Origin: Fistularia commersonii
Taxonomy: Eukaryota > Chordata > Actinopteri > Syngnathiformes > Fistulariidae
Assembly: GCA_037954325.1 (NCBI GenBank)
Contig: JBBMNZ010000060.1
Location: 496,001-560,000 of the forward strand
Direction: 5' to 3'
Length of the DNA stretch: 64,000 nt
Below the pieces are notes generated by a model that worked only from the letters and a program-made list of their open reading frames with translations, ran no database searches and was not told where the DNA came from. Positions 10,564 through 22,184 of this stretch are shown piece after piece (position 1 is the stretch's first letter; each line of letters opens with the position of its first letter). The translations under genes and the position numbers were made by a program.

Positions 10564-11795
10564 TGCAGGATCACAATGAATTTGACTTATATTATGCAGA
10601 ATCAAGCCCTTTTCAACATATTTCAGCACCAGCAAGCTGCTAGAAAGGAATCTTTAGTTATGTACACTCTGTTGCAAAAAAGCTTCAACTCAGTGAGAAA
10701 AACACATTTTGACCATATGGCTATATCTTTTCAAAATGTTGCAGGATCACAATGATTTTGATTTATATTATGCAGAATCAAGCCCTTTTCAACATATTTC
10801 AGCACCAGCAAGCTGCTAGAAAGGAATCTTTAGTTATTGACACTCTTTATCAAAAACGCTTCAACTCTGTGAGATAAACACTTTTTGACCGTATGGCTAT
10901 ATCTTTTCAAAATGTTGCAGGATCACAATGAATTTGACTTATATTATGCAGAATCAAGCCCTTTTCAACATATGTCAGCACCAGCAAGCTGCTAGAAAGG
11001 AATCTTTAGTTATTGACACTCTTTATCAAAAACGCTTCAACTCTGTGAGATAAACACTTTTTGACCGTATGGCTATATCTTTTCACAATGTTGCAGGATC
11101 ACAATGATTTTGACTTATATTATGCAGAATCAAGCCCTTTTCAACATATTTCAGCACCAGCAAGCTGCTAGAATGGAATCTTTAGTTATTGACACTCTAT
11201 ATCAAAAACGCATCAACTCAGTGAGATAAACACTTTTTGACCGTATGGCTATATCTTTTCAAAATGTTGCAGGATCACATAGGTTTTGACTTATATTATG
11301 CAGAATCAAGCCCTTTTCAACATATTTCAGCACCAGCAAGCTGCTAGAAAGGAATCTTTAGTTATTGACACTCTGTTGCTAAAAAGCTTCAACTCAGTGA
11401 GAAAAACACATTTTGACCATATGGCTATATCTTTTTAAAATGTTTCAGGATCAAAATAATTTTGACTTATATTATGCAGAATCAAGCCCTTTTCAACATA
11501 TTTCAGCACCAGCAAGCTGCTAGAAAGGAATCTTTAATAATTGACACTCTGTTGCAAAAAAGCTTCAACTCAGTGAGATAAACACTTTTTGACCATATGG
11601 CTATATCTTTTCAAATTGTTACAGGATCACAATGATTTTGACTTATATTATGCAGAATTAAGCCCTTTTCAACATATTTCAGCACCAGCAAGCTGCAAGA
11701 AAAGAATCTTTAGTTATTGACACTCTTTATCAAAAACGCTTCAACTCAGTGAGATAAACACTTTTTGAACGTATGGCTATATCTTTTCAAAATGT
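10564..11795 (+). repeat. Seven-monomer HOR derivative lacking monomers 6 to 10
   Basis: Also 1,232 bp and immediately after the previous seven-mer, but with a different content: monomers 1, 2, 3, 4, 5, then 11 and 12. The joint lies between the CATAGG, GTTGCTAAAAAGC monomer (5) and TTTCAGGATCAAAATAA (11) at about 11,443. It ends with GAACGT at 11,767. Two seven-mers of equal length side by side with different missing parts imply separate deletion events. Confidence 0.82.
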
Positions 11796-13907
11796 TGCAG
11801 GATCACAATGAATTTGACTTATATTATGCAGAATCAAGCCCTTTTCAACATATTTCAGCACCAGCAAGCTGCTAGAAAGGAATCTTTAGTTATGTACACT
11901 CTGTTGCAAAAAAGCTTCAACTCAGTGAGAAAAACACATTTTGACCATATGGCTATATCTTTTCAAAATGTTGCAGGATCACAATGATTTTGATTTATAT
12001 TATGCAGAATCAAGCCCTTTTCAACATATTTCAGCACCAGCAAGCTGCTAGAAAGGAATCTTTAGTTATTGACACTCTTTATCAAAAACGCTTCAACTCT
12101 GTGAGATAAACACTTTTTGACCGTATGGCTATATCTTTTCAAAATGTTGCAGGATCACAATGAATTTGACTTATATTATGCAGAATCAAGCCCTTTTCAA
12201 CATATGTCAGCACCAGCAAGCTGCTAGAAAGGAATCTTTAGTTATTGACACTCTTTATCAAAAACGCTTCAACTCTGTGAGATAAACACTTTTTGACCGT
12301 ATGGCTATATCTTTTCACAATGTTGCAGGATCACAATGATTTTGACTTATATTATGCAGAATCAAGCCCTTTTCAACATATTTCAGCACCAGCAAGCTGC
12401 TAGAATGGAATCTTTAGTTATTGACACTCTATATCAAAAACGCATCAACTCAGTGAGATAAACACTTTTTGACCGTATGGCTATATCTTTTCAAAATGTT
12501 GCAGGATCACATAGGTTTTGACTTATATTATGCAGAATCAAGCCCTTTTCAACATATTTCAGCACCAGCAAGCTGCTAGAAAGGAATCTTTAGTTATTGA
12601 CACTCTGTTGCTAAAAAGCTTCAACTCAGTGAGAAAAACACATTTTGACCATATGGCTATATCTTTTTAAAATGTTGCGGGATCACAATGTTTTTGACTT
12701 ATATTATGAGTAATCAAGCCCTTTTCAACATATTTCAGCACCAGCAAGCTGCTAGAAAGGAATATTTAGTTATTGACACTCTTTTGCAAAAAAGCTTCAA
12801 CTCTGTGAGATAAACACTTTTTGACCGTATGGCTATATCTTTTCAAAATGTTGCAGGATCACAATGAATTTGACTTATATCATGCAGAATCAAGCCCTTT
12901 TCAACATATTTTAGCACCAGCAAGCTGCTAGAAAGGAATCTTTAGTTATTGACACTCTGTTGCAAAAAAGCTTCAACTCAGTGAGAAAAACAGTTTTTGA
13001 CCATATTGCTATATCTTTTCAAAATGTTGCAGGAACACAATGATTTTGACTTATATTATGCAGAATCAAGCCCTTTTCAACATATTTCAGCACCAGCAAG
13101 CTGCTAGAATGGAATCTTTAGTTATTGACACTCTTTATCAAAAACGCTTCAACTCAGTGAGATAAACACTTTTTGACCGTATGGCTATATCTTTTCAAAA
13201 TGTTGCAGGATCACATAGGTTTTGACTTATATTATGCAGAATCAAGCCCTTTTCAACATATTTCAGCACCAGCAAGCTGCTAGAAAGGAATCTTTAATAA
13301 TTGACACTCTGTTGCAAAAAAGCTTCAACTCAGTGAGATAAACACTTTTTGACCGTATGGCTATATCTTTTCAAAATGTTGCAGGATCACAATGATTTTG
13401 ACTTATATTATGCAGAGTCAAGCCCTTTTCAACATATGTCAGCACCAGCAAGCTGCTAGAAAGGAATCTTTAGTTATTGACACTCTTTTCCAAAGACGCT
13501 TCAACTCAGTGAGATAAACACTTTTTGACCATATGGCTATATCTTTTTAAAATGTTTCAGGATCAAAATAATTTTGACTTATATTATGCAGAATCAAGCC
13601 CTTTTCAACATATTTCAGCACCAGCAAGCTGCTAGAAAGGAATCTTTAATAATTGACACTCTGTTGCAAAAAAGCTTCAACTCAGTGAGATAAACACTTT
13701 TTGACCATATGGCTATATCTTTTCAAACTGTTACAGGATCACAATGATTTTGACTTATATTATGCAGAATTAAGCCCTTTTCAACATATTTCAGCACCAG
13801 CAAGCTGCAAGAAAAGAATCTTTAGTTATTGACACTCTTTATCAAAAACGCTTCAACTCAGTGAGATAAACACTTTTTGACCGTATGGCTATATCTTTTC
13901 AAAATGT
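11796..13907 (+). repeat. Complete 12-monomer HOR, copy A (2,112 bp)
   Basis: Twelve monomers in the order defined by TTATGTACAC, GATTTTGATTTAT, CATATGTCAG, CTATATCAAAAACGC, CATAGG with GTTGCTAAAAAGC, ATGAGTAATC, ATCATGCAG with ATTTTAGCACC, GGAACAC with AGAATGG, CATAGG with TTTAATAATTG, GAGTCAAG with CCAAAGACGC, TTTCAGGATCAAAATAA, and GTTACAGG with GAATTAAG. Start and end are exactly 2,112 bp apart (12 x 176). Differences from 18,137-20,248 are few: GCGGGATC at 12,678, CAAACTG near 13,727, GAATTTG instead of GATTTTG at monomer 3, and GACCGT instead of GAACGT at the end. Confidence 0.88.
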
Positions 13908-14789
13908 TGCAGGATCACAATGATTTTGATTTATATTATGCAGAATCAAGCCCTTTTCAACATATTTCAGCACCAGCAAGCTGCTAGAAAGGGATCTATA
14001 GTTATTGACACTCTTTTCCAAAGACGCTTCAACTCAGTGAGATAAACACTTTTTGACCATATGGTTATATCTTTTTAAAATGTTGCAGGATCACAATGAT
14101 TTTGACTTATATTATGCAGAATCAAGCCCTTTTCAACATATTTCAGCACCAGCAAGCTGCTAGAAAGGAATCTTCAGTTATTGACACTCTGTTGCTAAAA
14201 AGCTTCAACTCAGTGAGATAAACACTTTTTGACCATATGGCTTTATCTTTTTAAAATGTTGCAGGATCACAATGAATTTGACTTATATTATGCAGAATCA
14301 AGCCCTTTTAAACATATTTCAGCACCAGCAAGCTGCTAGAAAGGAATCTTTAGTTTTCGGACACTCTGTTGCTAAAAAGCTTCAACTCAGTGAGATAAAC
14401 ACTTTTTGACCATATGGCTTTATCTTTTTAAAATGTTGCAGGATCACAATGATTTTGACTTATATTATGCAGAATCAAGCCCTTTTCAACATATTTAGGC
14501 ACCAGCAAGCTGCTAGAAAGGAATCTTTAGTTATGTACACTCTGTTGCAAAAAAGCTTCAACTCAGTGAGAAAAACACATTTTGACCATATGGCTATATC
14601 TTTTCAAAATGTTGCAGGATCACAATGATTTTGATTTATATTATGTAGAATCAAGCCCTTTTCAACATATTTCAGCACCAGCAAGCTGCTAGAAAGGAAT
14701 CTTTAGTTATTGACACTCTTTATCAAAAACGCTTCAACTCAGTGAGATAAACACTTTTTGACCGTATGGCTATATCTTTTAAAAAAGGT
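13908..14789 (+). repeat. Block B variant, copy 1 (with TTAGTTTTCGG)
   Basis: About five monomers follow monomer 12: AAAGGGATCTATAG, GGAATCTTCAG, a GAATTTG monomer turning into TTAGTTTTCGG, ATTTAGGCACC with TTATGTACAC, and TATGTAGAATC. The same series follows the 11-mer at 22,185 with an offset of 8,277 bp and diverges near 14,730/23,007. Here the third monomer joins the two parts directly; in the 2,289 and 24,655 copies extra monomers lie between. Confidence 0.72.
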
Positions 14790-15847
14790 TGCAGGATCAC
14801 AATGAATTTGATTAATATTATGCAGAATCAAGCCCTTTTCAACATATTTCAGCACCAGCAAGCTGCTAGAAAGGAATCTTTAGTTATTGACACTCTTTAT
14901 CAAAAACGCTTCAACTCTGTGAGATAAACACTTTTTGACCGTATGGCTATATCTTTTCAAAATTTTGCAGGATTACAATGAATTTGACTTATATTATGCA
15001 GAATCAAGCCCTTTTCAACAATTTTCAGCACCAGCAAGATGCTAGAAAGGAATCTTTAGTTATTGACACTCTGTTGCAAAAAAGTTTCAACTCAGTGAGA
15101 TAAACACTTTTTGACCGTATGGCTATATCTTTTCAAAATGTTGCAGGATCACAATGAATTTGACTTATATTATGCAGAATCAAGCCCTTTTCAACATATT
15201 TCAGCACCAGCAAGCTGCTAGAAAGGAATCTTTTGTTATTGACACTCTTTATCAAAAACGCTTCAACTCAGTGAGATAAACACTTTTTGACCGTATGGCT
15301 ATATCTTTTAAAAAAGGTTGCAGGATCACAATGAATTTGATTAATATTATGCAGAATCAAGCCCTTTTCAACATATTTCAGCACCAGCAAGCTGCTAGAA
15401 AGGAATCTTTAGTTATTGACACTCTTTATCAAAAACGCTTCAACTCTGTGAGATAAACACTTTTTGACCGTATGGCTATATCTTTTCAAAATTTTGCAGG
15501 ATTACAATGAATTTGACTTATATTATGCAGAATCAAGCCCTTTTCAACATTTTTCAGCACCAGCAAGATGCTAGAAAGGAATCTTTAGTTATTGACACTC
15601 TGTTGCAAAAAAGTTTCAACTCATTGAGATAAACACTTTTTGACCGTATGGCTATATCTTTTCAAAATGTTGCAGGATCACAATGAATTTGACTTATATT
15701 ATGCAGAATCAAGCCCTTTTCAACATATTTCAGCACCAGCAAGCTGCTAGAAAGGAATCTTTTGTTATTGACAATCTTTATCAAAAACGCTTCAACTCAG
15801 TGAGATAAACACTTTTTGACCGTATGGCTATATCTTTTAAAAAAGGT
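14790..15847 (+). repeat. 529-bp trimer in two tandem copies
   Basis: GAATTTGATTAAT monomer starts fall at 14,790, 15,319 and 15,848, exactly 529 bp apart (three monomers plus 1 bp from the AAAAAAGG end). Each trimer contains GAATTTGATTAAT, then GGATTACAATG with CAAGATGCTAG, then TTTTGTTATTG with AAAAAAGG. The copies differ only in small ways, for example CAACAATTTTC versus CAACATTTTTC and CTCAGTGAG versus CTCATTGAG near 15,623. The monomer at 15,848 starts a third copy but continues as GTTATGACAC. Confidence 0.8.
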
Positions 15848-18136
15848 TGCAGGATCACAATGAATTTGATTAATATTATGCAGAATCAAGCCCTTTTCAA
15901 CATATTTCAGCACCAGCAAGCTGCTAGAAAGGAATCTTTAGTTATGACACTCTGTTGCTAAAAAGCTTCAACTCAGTGAGATAAACACTTTTTGACCATA
16001 TGGCTATATCTTTTTAAAATGTTGCAGGATCACAATGATTTTGACTTATATTATGCAGAATCAAGCCCTTTTCAACATATTTCAGCACCAGCAAGCTGCT
16101 AGAAAGGAATCTTTAGTTATTGACACTCTTTTGCAAAAAAGCTTCAACTCAGTGAGATAAACACTTTTTGACCGTATGGCTATATCTTTTCAAAATGTTG
16201 CAGGATCACAATGATTTTGACTAATATTATGCAGAATCAAGCCCTTTTCAACATATTTCAGCACCAGCAAGCTGCTAGAAAGGAATCTTTAGTTATTGAC
16301 ACTCTTTATCAAAAACGCTTCAACTCTGTGAGATAAACACTTTTTGACCGTATGGCTATATCTTTTCAAAATGTTGCAGGATCACAATGAATTTGACTTA
16401 TATTATGCAGAATCAAGCCCTTTTCAACATATGTCAGCACCAGCAAGCTGCTAGAAAGGAATCTTTAGTTATTGACACTCTTTATCAAAAACGCTTCAAC
16501 TCTGTGAGATAAACACTTTTTGACCGTATGGCTATATCTTTTCACAATGTTGCAGGATCACAATGATTTTGACTTATATTATGCAGAATCAAGCCCTTTT
16601 CAACATATTTCAGCACCAGCAAGCTGCTAGAAAGGAATCTTTAGTTATTGACACTCTGTTGCAAAAAAGCTTCAACTCAGTGAGAAAAACAGTTTTTGAC
16701 CCTATTGCTATATCTTTTCAAAATGTTGCAGGAACACAATGATTTTGACTTATATTATGCAGAATCAAGCCCTTTTCAACATATTTCAGCACCAGCAAGC
16801 TGCTAGAATGGAATCTTTAGTTATTGACACTCTATATCAGAAACGCATCAACTCAGTGAGATAAACACTTTTTGACCGTATGGCTATATCTTTTCAAAAT
16901 GTTGCAGGATCACATAGGTTTTGACTTATATTATGCAGAATCAAGCCCTTTTCAACATATTTCAGCACCAGCAAGCTGCTAGAAAGGAATCTTTAGTTAT
17001 TGACACTCTGTTGCAAAAAAGTTTCAACTCAGTGAGATAAACACTTTTTGACCGTATGGCTATATCTTTTCAAAATGTTGCAGGATCACAATGATTTTGA
17101 CTTATATTATGCAGAATCAAGCCCTTTTCAACATATTTCAGCACCAGCAAGCTGCTAGAAAGGAATCTTTAGTTATTGACACTCTGTTGCTAAAAAGCTT
17201 CAACTCAGTGAGAAAAACACATTTTGACCATATGGCTATATCTTTTTAAAATGTTGCAGGATCACAATGTTTTTGACTTATATTATGCATAATCAAGCCC
17301 TTTTCAACATATTTCAGCACCAGCAAGCTGCTAGAAAGGAATCTTTAATTTTTGGACACTCTGTTGCTAAAAAGCTTCAACTCAGTGAGATAAACACTTT
17401 TTGACCATATGGCTTTATCTTTTTAAAATGTTGCAGGATCACAATGATTTTGACTTATATTATGCAGAATCAAGCCCTTTTCAACATATTTCAGCACCAG
17501 CAAGCTGCTAGAAAGGAATCCTTAGTTATTGACACTCTTTTGTAAAAAAGCTTCAACTCAGTGAGATAAACACTTTTTGACCGTATGGCTATATCTTTTA
17601 AAAAAGGTTGCAGGATCACAATGAATTTGACTTATATTATGCAGAGTCAAGCCCTTTTCAACATATGTCAGCACCAGCAAGCTGCTAGAAAGGAATCTTT
17701 AGTTATTGACACTCTTTTCCAAAGACGCTTCAACTCAGTGAGATAAACACTTTTTGACCATATGGCTATATCTTTTTAAAATGTTTCAGGATCAAAATAA
17801 TTTTGACTTATATTATGCAGAATCAAGCCCTTTTCAACATATTTCAGCACCAGCAAGCTGCTAGAAAGGAATCTTTAATAATTGACACTCTGTTGCAAAA
17901 AAGCTTCAACTCAGTGAGATAAACACTTTTTGACCATATGGCTATATCTTTTCAAATTGTTACAGGATCACAATGATTTTGACTTATATTATGCAGAATT
18001 AAGCCCTTTTCAACATATTTCAGCACCAGCAAGCTGCAAGAAAAGAATCTTTAGTTATTGACACTCTTTATCAAAAACGCTTCAACTCAGTGAGATAAAC
18101 ACTTTTTGAACGTATGGCTATATCTTTTCAAAATGT
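15848..18136 (+). repeat. Mosaic satellite segment between the trimers and the second full 12-mer
   Basis: Thirteen monomers of domain I type in mixed order. They include an early GACTAATATT monomer near 16,220, a variant otherwise typical of the right half; CATATGTCAG and CTATATCAGAAACGC monomers near 16,430 and 16,834; a TTTAATTTTTGGAC monomer near 17,344; and then 12-mer positions 10, 11 and 12 leading into the complete copy. The mosaic ends with GAACGT at 18,108. Nothing other than satellite is present. Confidence 0.7.
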
Positions 18137-20248
18137 TGCAGGATCACAATGAATTTGACTTATATTATGCAGAATCAAGCCCTTTTCAACATATTTCAGC
18201 ACCAGCAAGCTGCTAGAAAGGAATCTTTAGTTATGTACACTCTGTTGCAAAAAAGCTTCAACTCAGTGAGAAAAACACATTTTGACCATATGGCTATATC
18301 TTTTCAAAATGTTGCAGGATCACAATGATTTTGATTTATATTATGCAGAATCAAGCCCTTTTCAACATATTTCAGCACCAGCAAGCTGCTAGAAAGGAAT
18401 CTTTAGTTATTGACACTCTTTATCAAAAACGCTTCAACTCTGTGAGATAAACACTTTTTGACCGTATGGCTATATCTTTTCAAAATGTTGCAGGATCACA
18501 ATGATTTTGACTTATATTATGCAGAATCAAGCCCTTTTCAACATATGTCAGCACCAGCAAGCTGCTAGAAAGGAATCTTTAGTTATTGACACTCTTTATC
18601 AAAAACGCTTCAACTCTGTGAGATAAACACTTTTTGACCGTATGGCTATATCTTTTCACAATGTTGCAGGATCACAATGATTTTGACTTATATTATGCAG
18701 AATCAAGCCCTTTTCAACATATTTCAGCACCAGCAAGCTGCTAGAATGGAATCTTTAGTTATTGACACTCTATATCAAAAACGCATCAACTCAGTGAGAT
18801 AAACACTTTTTGACCGTATGGCTATATCTTTTCAAAATGTTGCAGGATCACATAGGTTTTGACTTATATTATGCAGAATCAAGCCCTTTTCAACATATTT
18901 CAGCACCAGCAAGCTGCTAGAAAGGAATCTTTAGTTATTGACACTCTGTTGCTAAAAAGCTTCAACTCAGTGAGAAAAACACATTTTGACCATATGGCTA
19001 TATCTTTTTAAAATGTTGCAGGATCACAATGTTTTTGACTTATATTATGAGTAATCAAGCCCTTTTCAACATATTTCAGCACCAGCAAGCTGCTAGAAAG
19101 GAATATTTAGTTATTGACACTCTTTTGCAAAAAAGCTTCAACTCTGTGAGATAAACACTTTTTGACCGTATGGCTATATCTTTTCAAAATGTTGCAGGAT
19201 CACAATGAATTTGACTTATATCATGCAGAATCAAGCCCTTTTCAACATATTTTAGCACCAGCAAGCTGCTAGAAAGGAATCTTTAGTTATTGACACTCTG
19301 TTGCAAAAAAGCTTCAACTCAGTGAGAAAAACAGTTTTTGACCATATTGCTATATCTTTTCAAAATGTTGCAGGAACACAATGATTTTGACTTATATTAT
19401 GCAGAATCAAGCCCTTTTCAACATATTTCAGCACCAGCAAGCTGCTAGAATGGAATCTTTAGTTATTGACACTCTTTATCAAAAACGCTTCAACTCAGTG
19501 AGATAAACACTTTTTGACCGTATGGCTATATCTTTTCAAAATGTTGCAGGATCACATAGGTTTTGACTTATATTATGCAGAATCAAGCCCTTTTCAACAT
19601 ATTTCAGCACCAGCAAGCTGCTAGAAAGGAATCTTTAATAATTGACACTCTGTTGCAAAAAAGCTTCAACTCAGTGAGATAAACACTTTTTGACCGTATG
19701 GCTATATCTTTTCAAAATGTTGCAGGATCACAATGATTTTGACTTATATTATGCAGAGTCAAGCCCTTTTCAACATATGTCAGCACCAGCAAGCTGCTAG
19801 AAAGGAATCTTTAGTTATTGACACTCTTTTCCAAAGACGCTTCAACTCAGTGAGATAAACACTTTTTGACCATATGGCTATATCTTTTTAAAATGTTTCA
19901 GGATCAAAATAATTTTGACTTATATTATGCAGAATCAAGCCCTTTTCAACATATTTCAGCACCAGCAAGCTGCTAGAAAGGAATCTTTAATAATTGACAC
20001 TCTGTTGCAAAAAAGCTTCAACTCAGTGAGATAAACACTTTTTGACCATATGGCTATATCTTTTCAAATTGTTACAGGATCACAATGATTTTGACTTATA
20101 TTATGCAGAATTAAGCCCTTTTCAACATATTTCAGCACCAGCAAGCTGCAAGAAAAGAATCTTTAGTTATTGACACTCTTTATCAAAAACGCTTCAACTC
20201 AGTGAGATAAACACTTTTTGAACGTATGGCTATATCTTTTCAAAATGT
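18137..20248 (+). repeat. Complete 12-monomer HOR, copy B (2,112 bp)
   Basis: Markers 1 to 12 occur in the same order as at 11,796-13,907. The start follows GAACGT at 18,108 and the end follows GAACGT at 20,220, exactly 2,112 bp later. The copy is directly followed in register by another, one monomer shorter, so this pair is the clearest tandem example of the HOR. The ATGAGTAATC marker at 19,047 and at 21,159 in the next copy confirms the 2,112-bp period. Confidence 0.9.
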
Positions 20249-22184
20249 TGCAGGATCACAATGAATTTGACTTATATTATGCAGAATCAAGCCCTTTTCA
20301 ACATATTTCAGCACCAGCAAGCTGCTAGAAAGGAATCTTTAGTTATGTACACTCTGTTGCAAAAAAGCTTCAACTCAGTGAGAAAAACACATTTTGACCA
20401 TATGGCTATATCTTTTCAAAATGTTGCAGGATCACAATGATTTTGATTTATATTATGCAGAATCAAGCCCTTTTCAACATATTTCAGCACCAGCAAGCTG
20501 CTAGAAAGGAATCTTTAGTTATTGACACTCTTTATCAAAAACGCTTCAACTCTGTGAGATAAACACTTTTTGACCGTATGGCTATATCTTTTCAAAATGT
20601 TGCAGGATCACAATGAATTTGACTTATATTATGCAGAATCAAGCCCTTTTCAACATATGTCAGCACCAGCAAGCTGCTAGAAAGGAATCTTTAGTTATTG
20701 ACACTCTTTATCAAAAACGCTTCAACTCTGTGAGATAAACACTTTTTGACCGTATGGCTATATCTTTTCACAATGTTGCAGGATCACAATGATTTTGACT
20801 TATATTATGCAGAATCAAGCCCTTTTCAACATATTTCAGCACCAGCAAGCTGCTAGAATGGAATCTTTAGTTATTGACACTCTATATCAAAAACGCATCA
20901 ACTCAGTGAGATAAACACTTTTTGACCGTATGGCTATATCTTTTCAAAATGTTGCAGGATCACATAGGTTTTGACTTATATTATGCAGAATCAAGCCCTT
21001 TTCAACATATTTCAGCACCAGCAAGCTGCTAGAAAGGAATCTTTAGTTATTGACACTCTGTTGCTAAAAAGCTTCAACTCAGTGAGAAAAACACATTTTG
21101 ACCATATGGCTATATCTTTTTAAAATGTTGCAGGATCACAATGTTTTTGACTTATATTATGAGTAATCAAGCCCTTTTCAACATATTTCAGCACCAGCAA
21201 GCTGCTAGAAAGGAATATTTAGTTATTGACACTCTTTTGCAAAAAAGCTTCAACTCTGTGAGATAAACACTTTTTGACCGTATGGCTATATCTTTTCAAA
21301 ATGTTGCAGGATCACAATGAATTTGACTTATATCATGCAGAATCAAGCCCTTTTCAACATATTTTAGCACCAGCAAGCTGCTAGAAAGGAATCTTTAGTT
21401 ATTGACACTCTGTTGCAAAAAAGCTTCAACTCAGTGAGAAAAACAGTTTTTGACCATATTGCTATATCTTTTCAAAATGTTGCAGGAACACAATGATTTT
21501 GACTTATATTATGCAGAATCAAGCCCTTTTCAACATATTTCAGCACCAGCAAGCTGCTAGAAAGGAATCTTTAATAATTGACACTCTGTTGCAAAAAAGC
21601 TTCAACTCAGTGAGATAAACACTTTTTGACCGTATGGCTATATCTTTTCAAAATGTTGCAGGATCACAATGATTTTGACTTATATTATGCAGAGTCAAGC
21701 CCTTTTCAACATATGTCAGCACCAGCAAGCTGCTAGAAAGGAATCTTTAGTTATTGACACTCTTTTCCAAAGACGCTTCAACTCAGTGAGATAAACACTT
21801 TTTGACCATATGGCTATATCTTTTTAAAATGTTTCAGGATCAAAATAATTTTGACTTATATTATGCAGAATCAAGCCCTTTTCAACATATTTCAGCACCA
21901 GCAAGCTGCTAGAAAGGAATCTTTAATAATTGACACTCTGTTGCAAAAAAGCTTCAACTCAGTGAGATAAACACTTTTTGACCATATGGCTATATCTTTT
22001 CAAACTGTTACAGGATCACAATGATTTTGACTTATATTATGCAGAATTAAGCCCTTTTCAACATATTTCAGCACCAGCAAGCTGCAAGAAAAGAATCTTT
22101 AGTTATTGACACTCTTTATCAAAAACGCTTCAACTCAGTGAGATAAACACTTTTTGACCGTATGGCTATATCTTTTCAAAATGT
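20249..22184 (+). repeat. 11-monomer derivative of the HOR with monomers 8 and 9 fused
   Basis: 1,936 bp, eleven monomers. Order is as in the preceding copy up to the GGAACACAATG monomer at about 21,481. That monomer begins as position 8 but then carries TTTAATAATTGAC, which belongs to position 9. The CATAGG start and the AGAATGG feature are missing, so one hybrid monomer replaces two. The last monomers carry CAAACTG and GACCGT, as at the end of copy A. Confidence 0.82.

Noticed and set aside
118..18180. Rho-independent terminators or promoters from T-runs and TTGAC/TATATT boxes
   Set aside because: TTGAC, TATATT and T-runs occur in every monomer as part of its AT-rich sequence; there is no gene for them to serve and no GC-rich hairpin before the T-runs.
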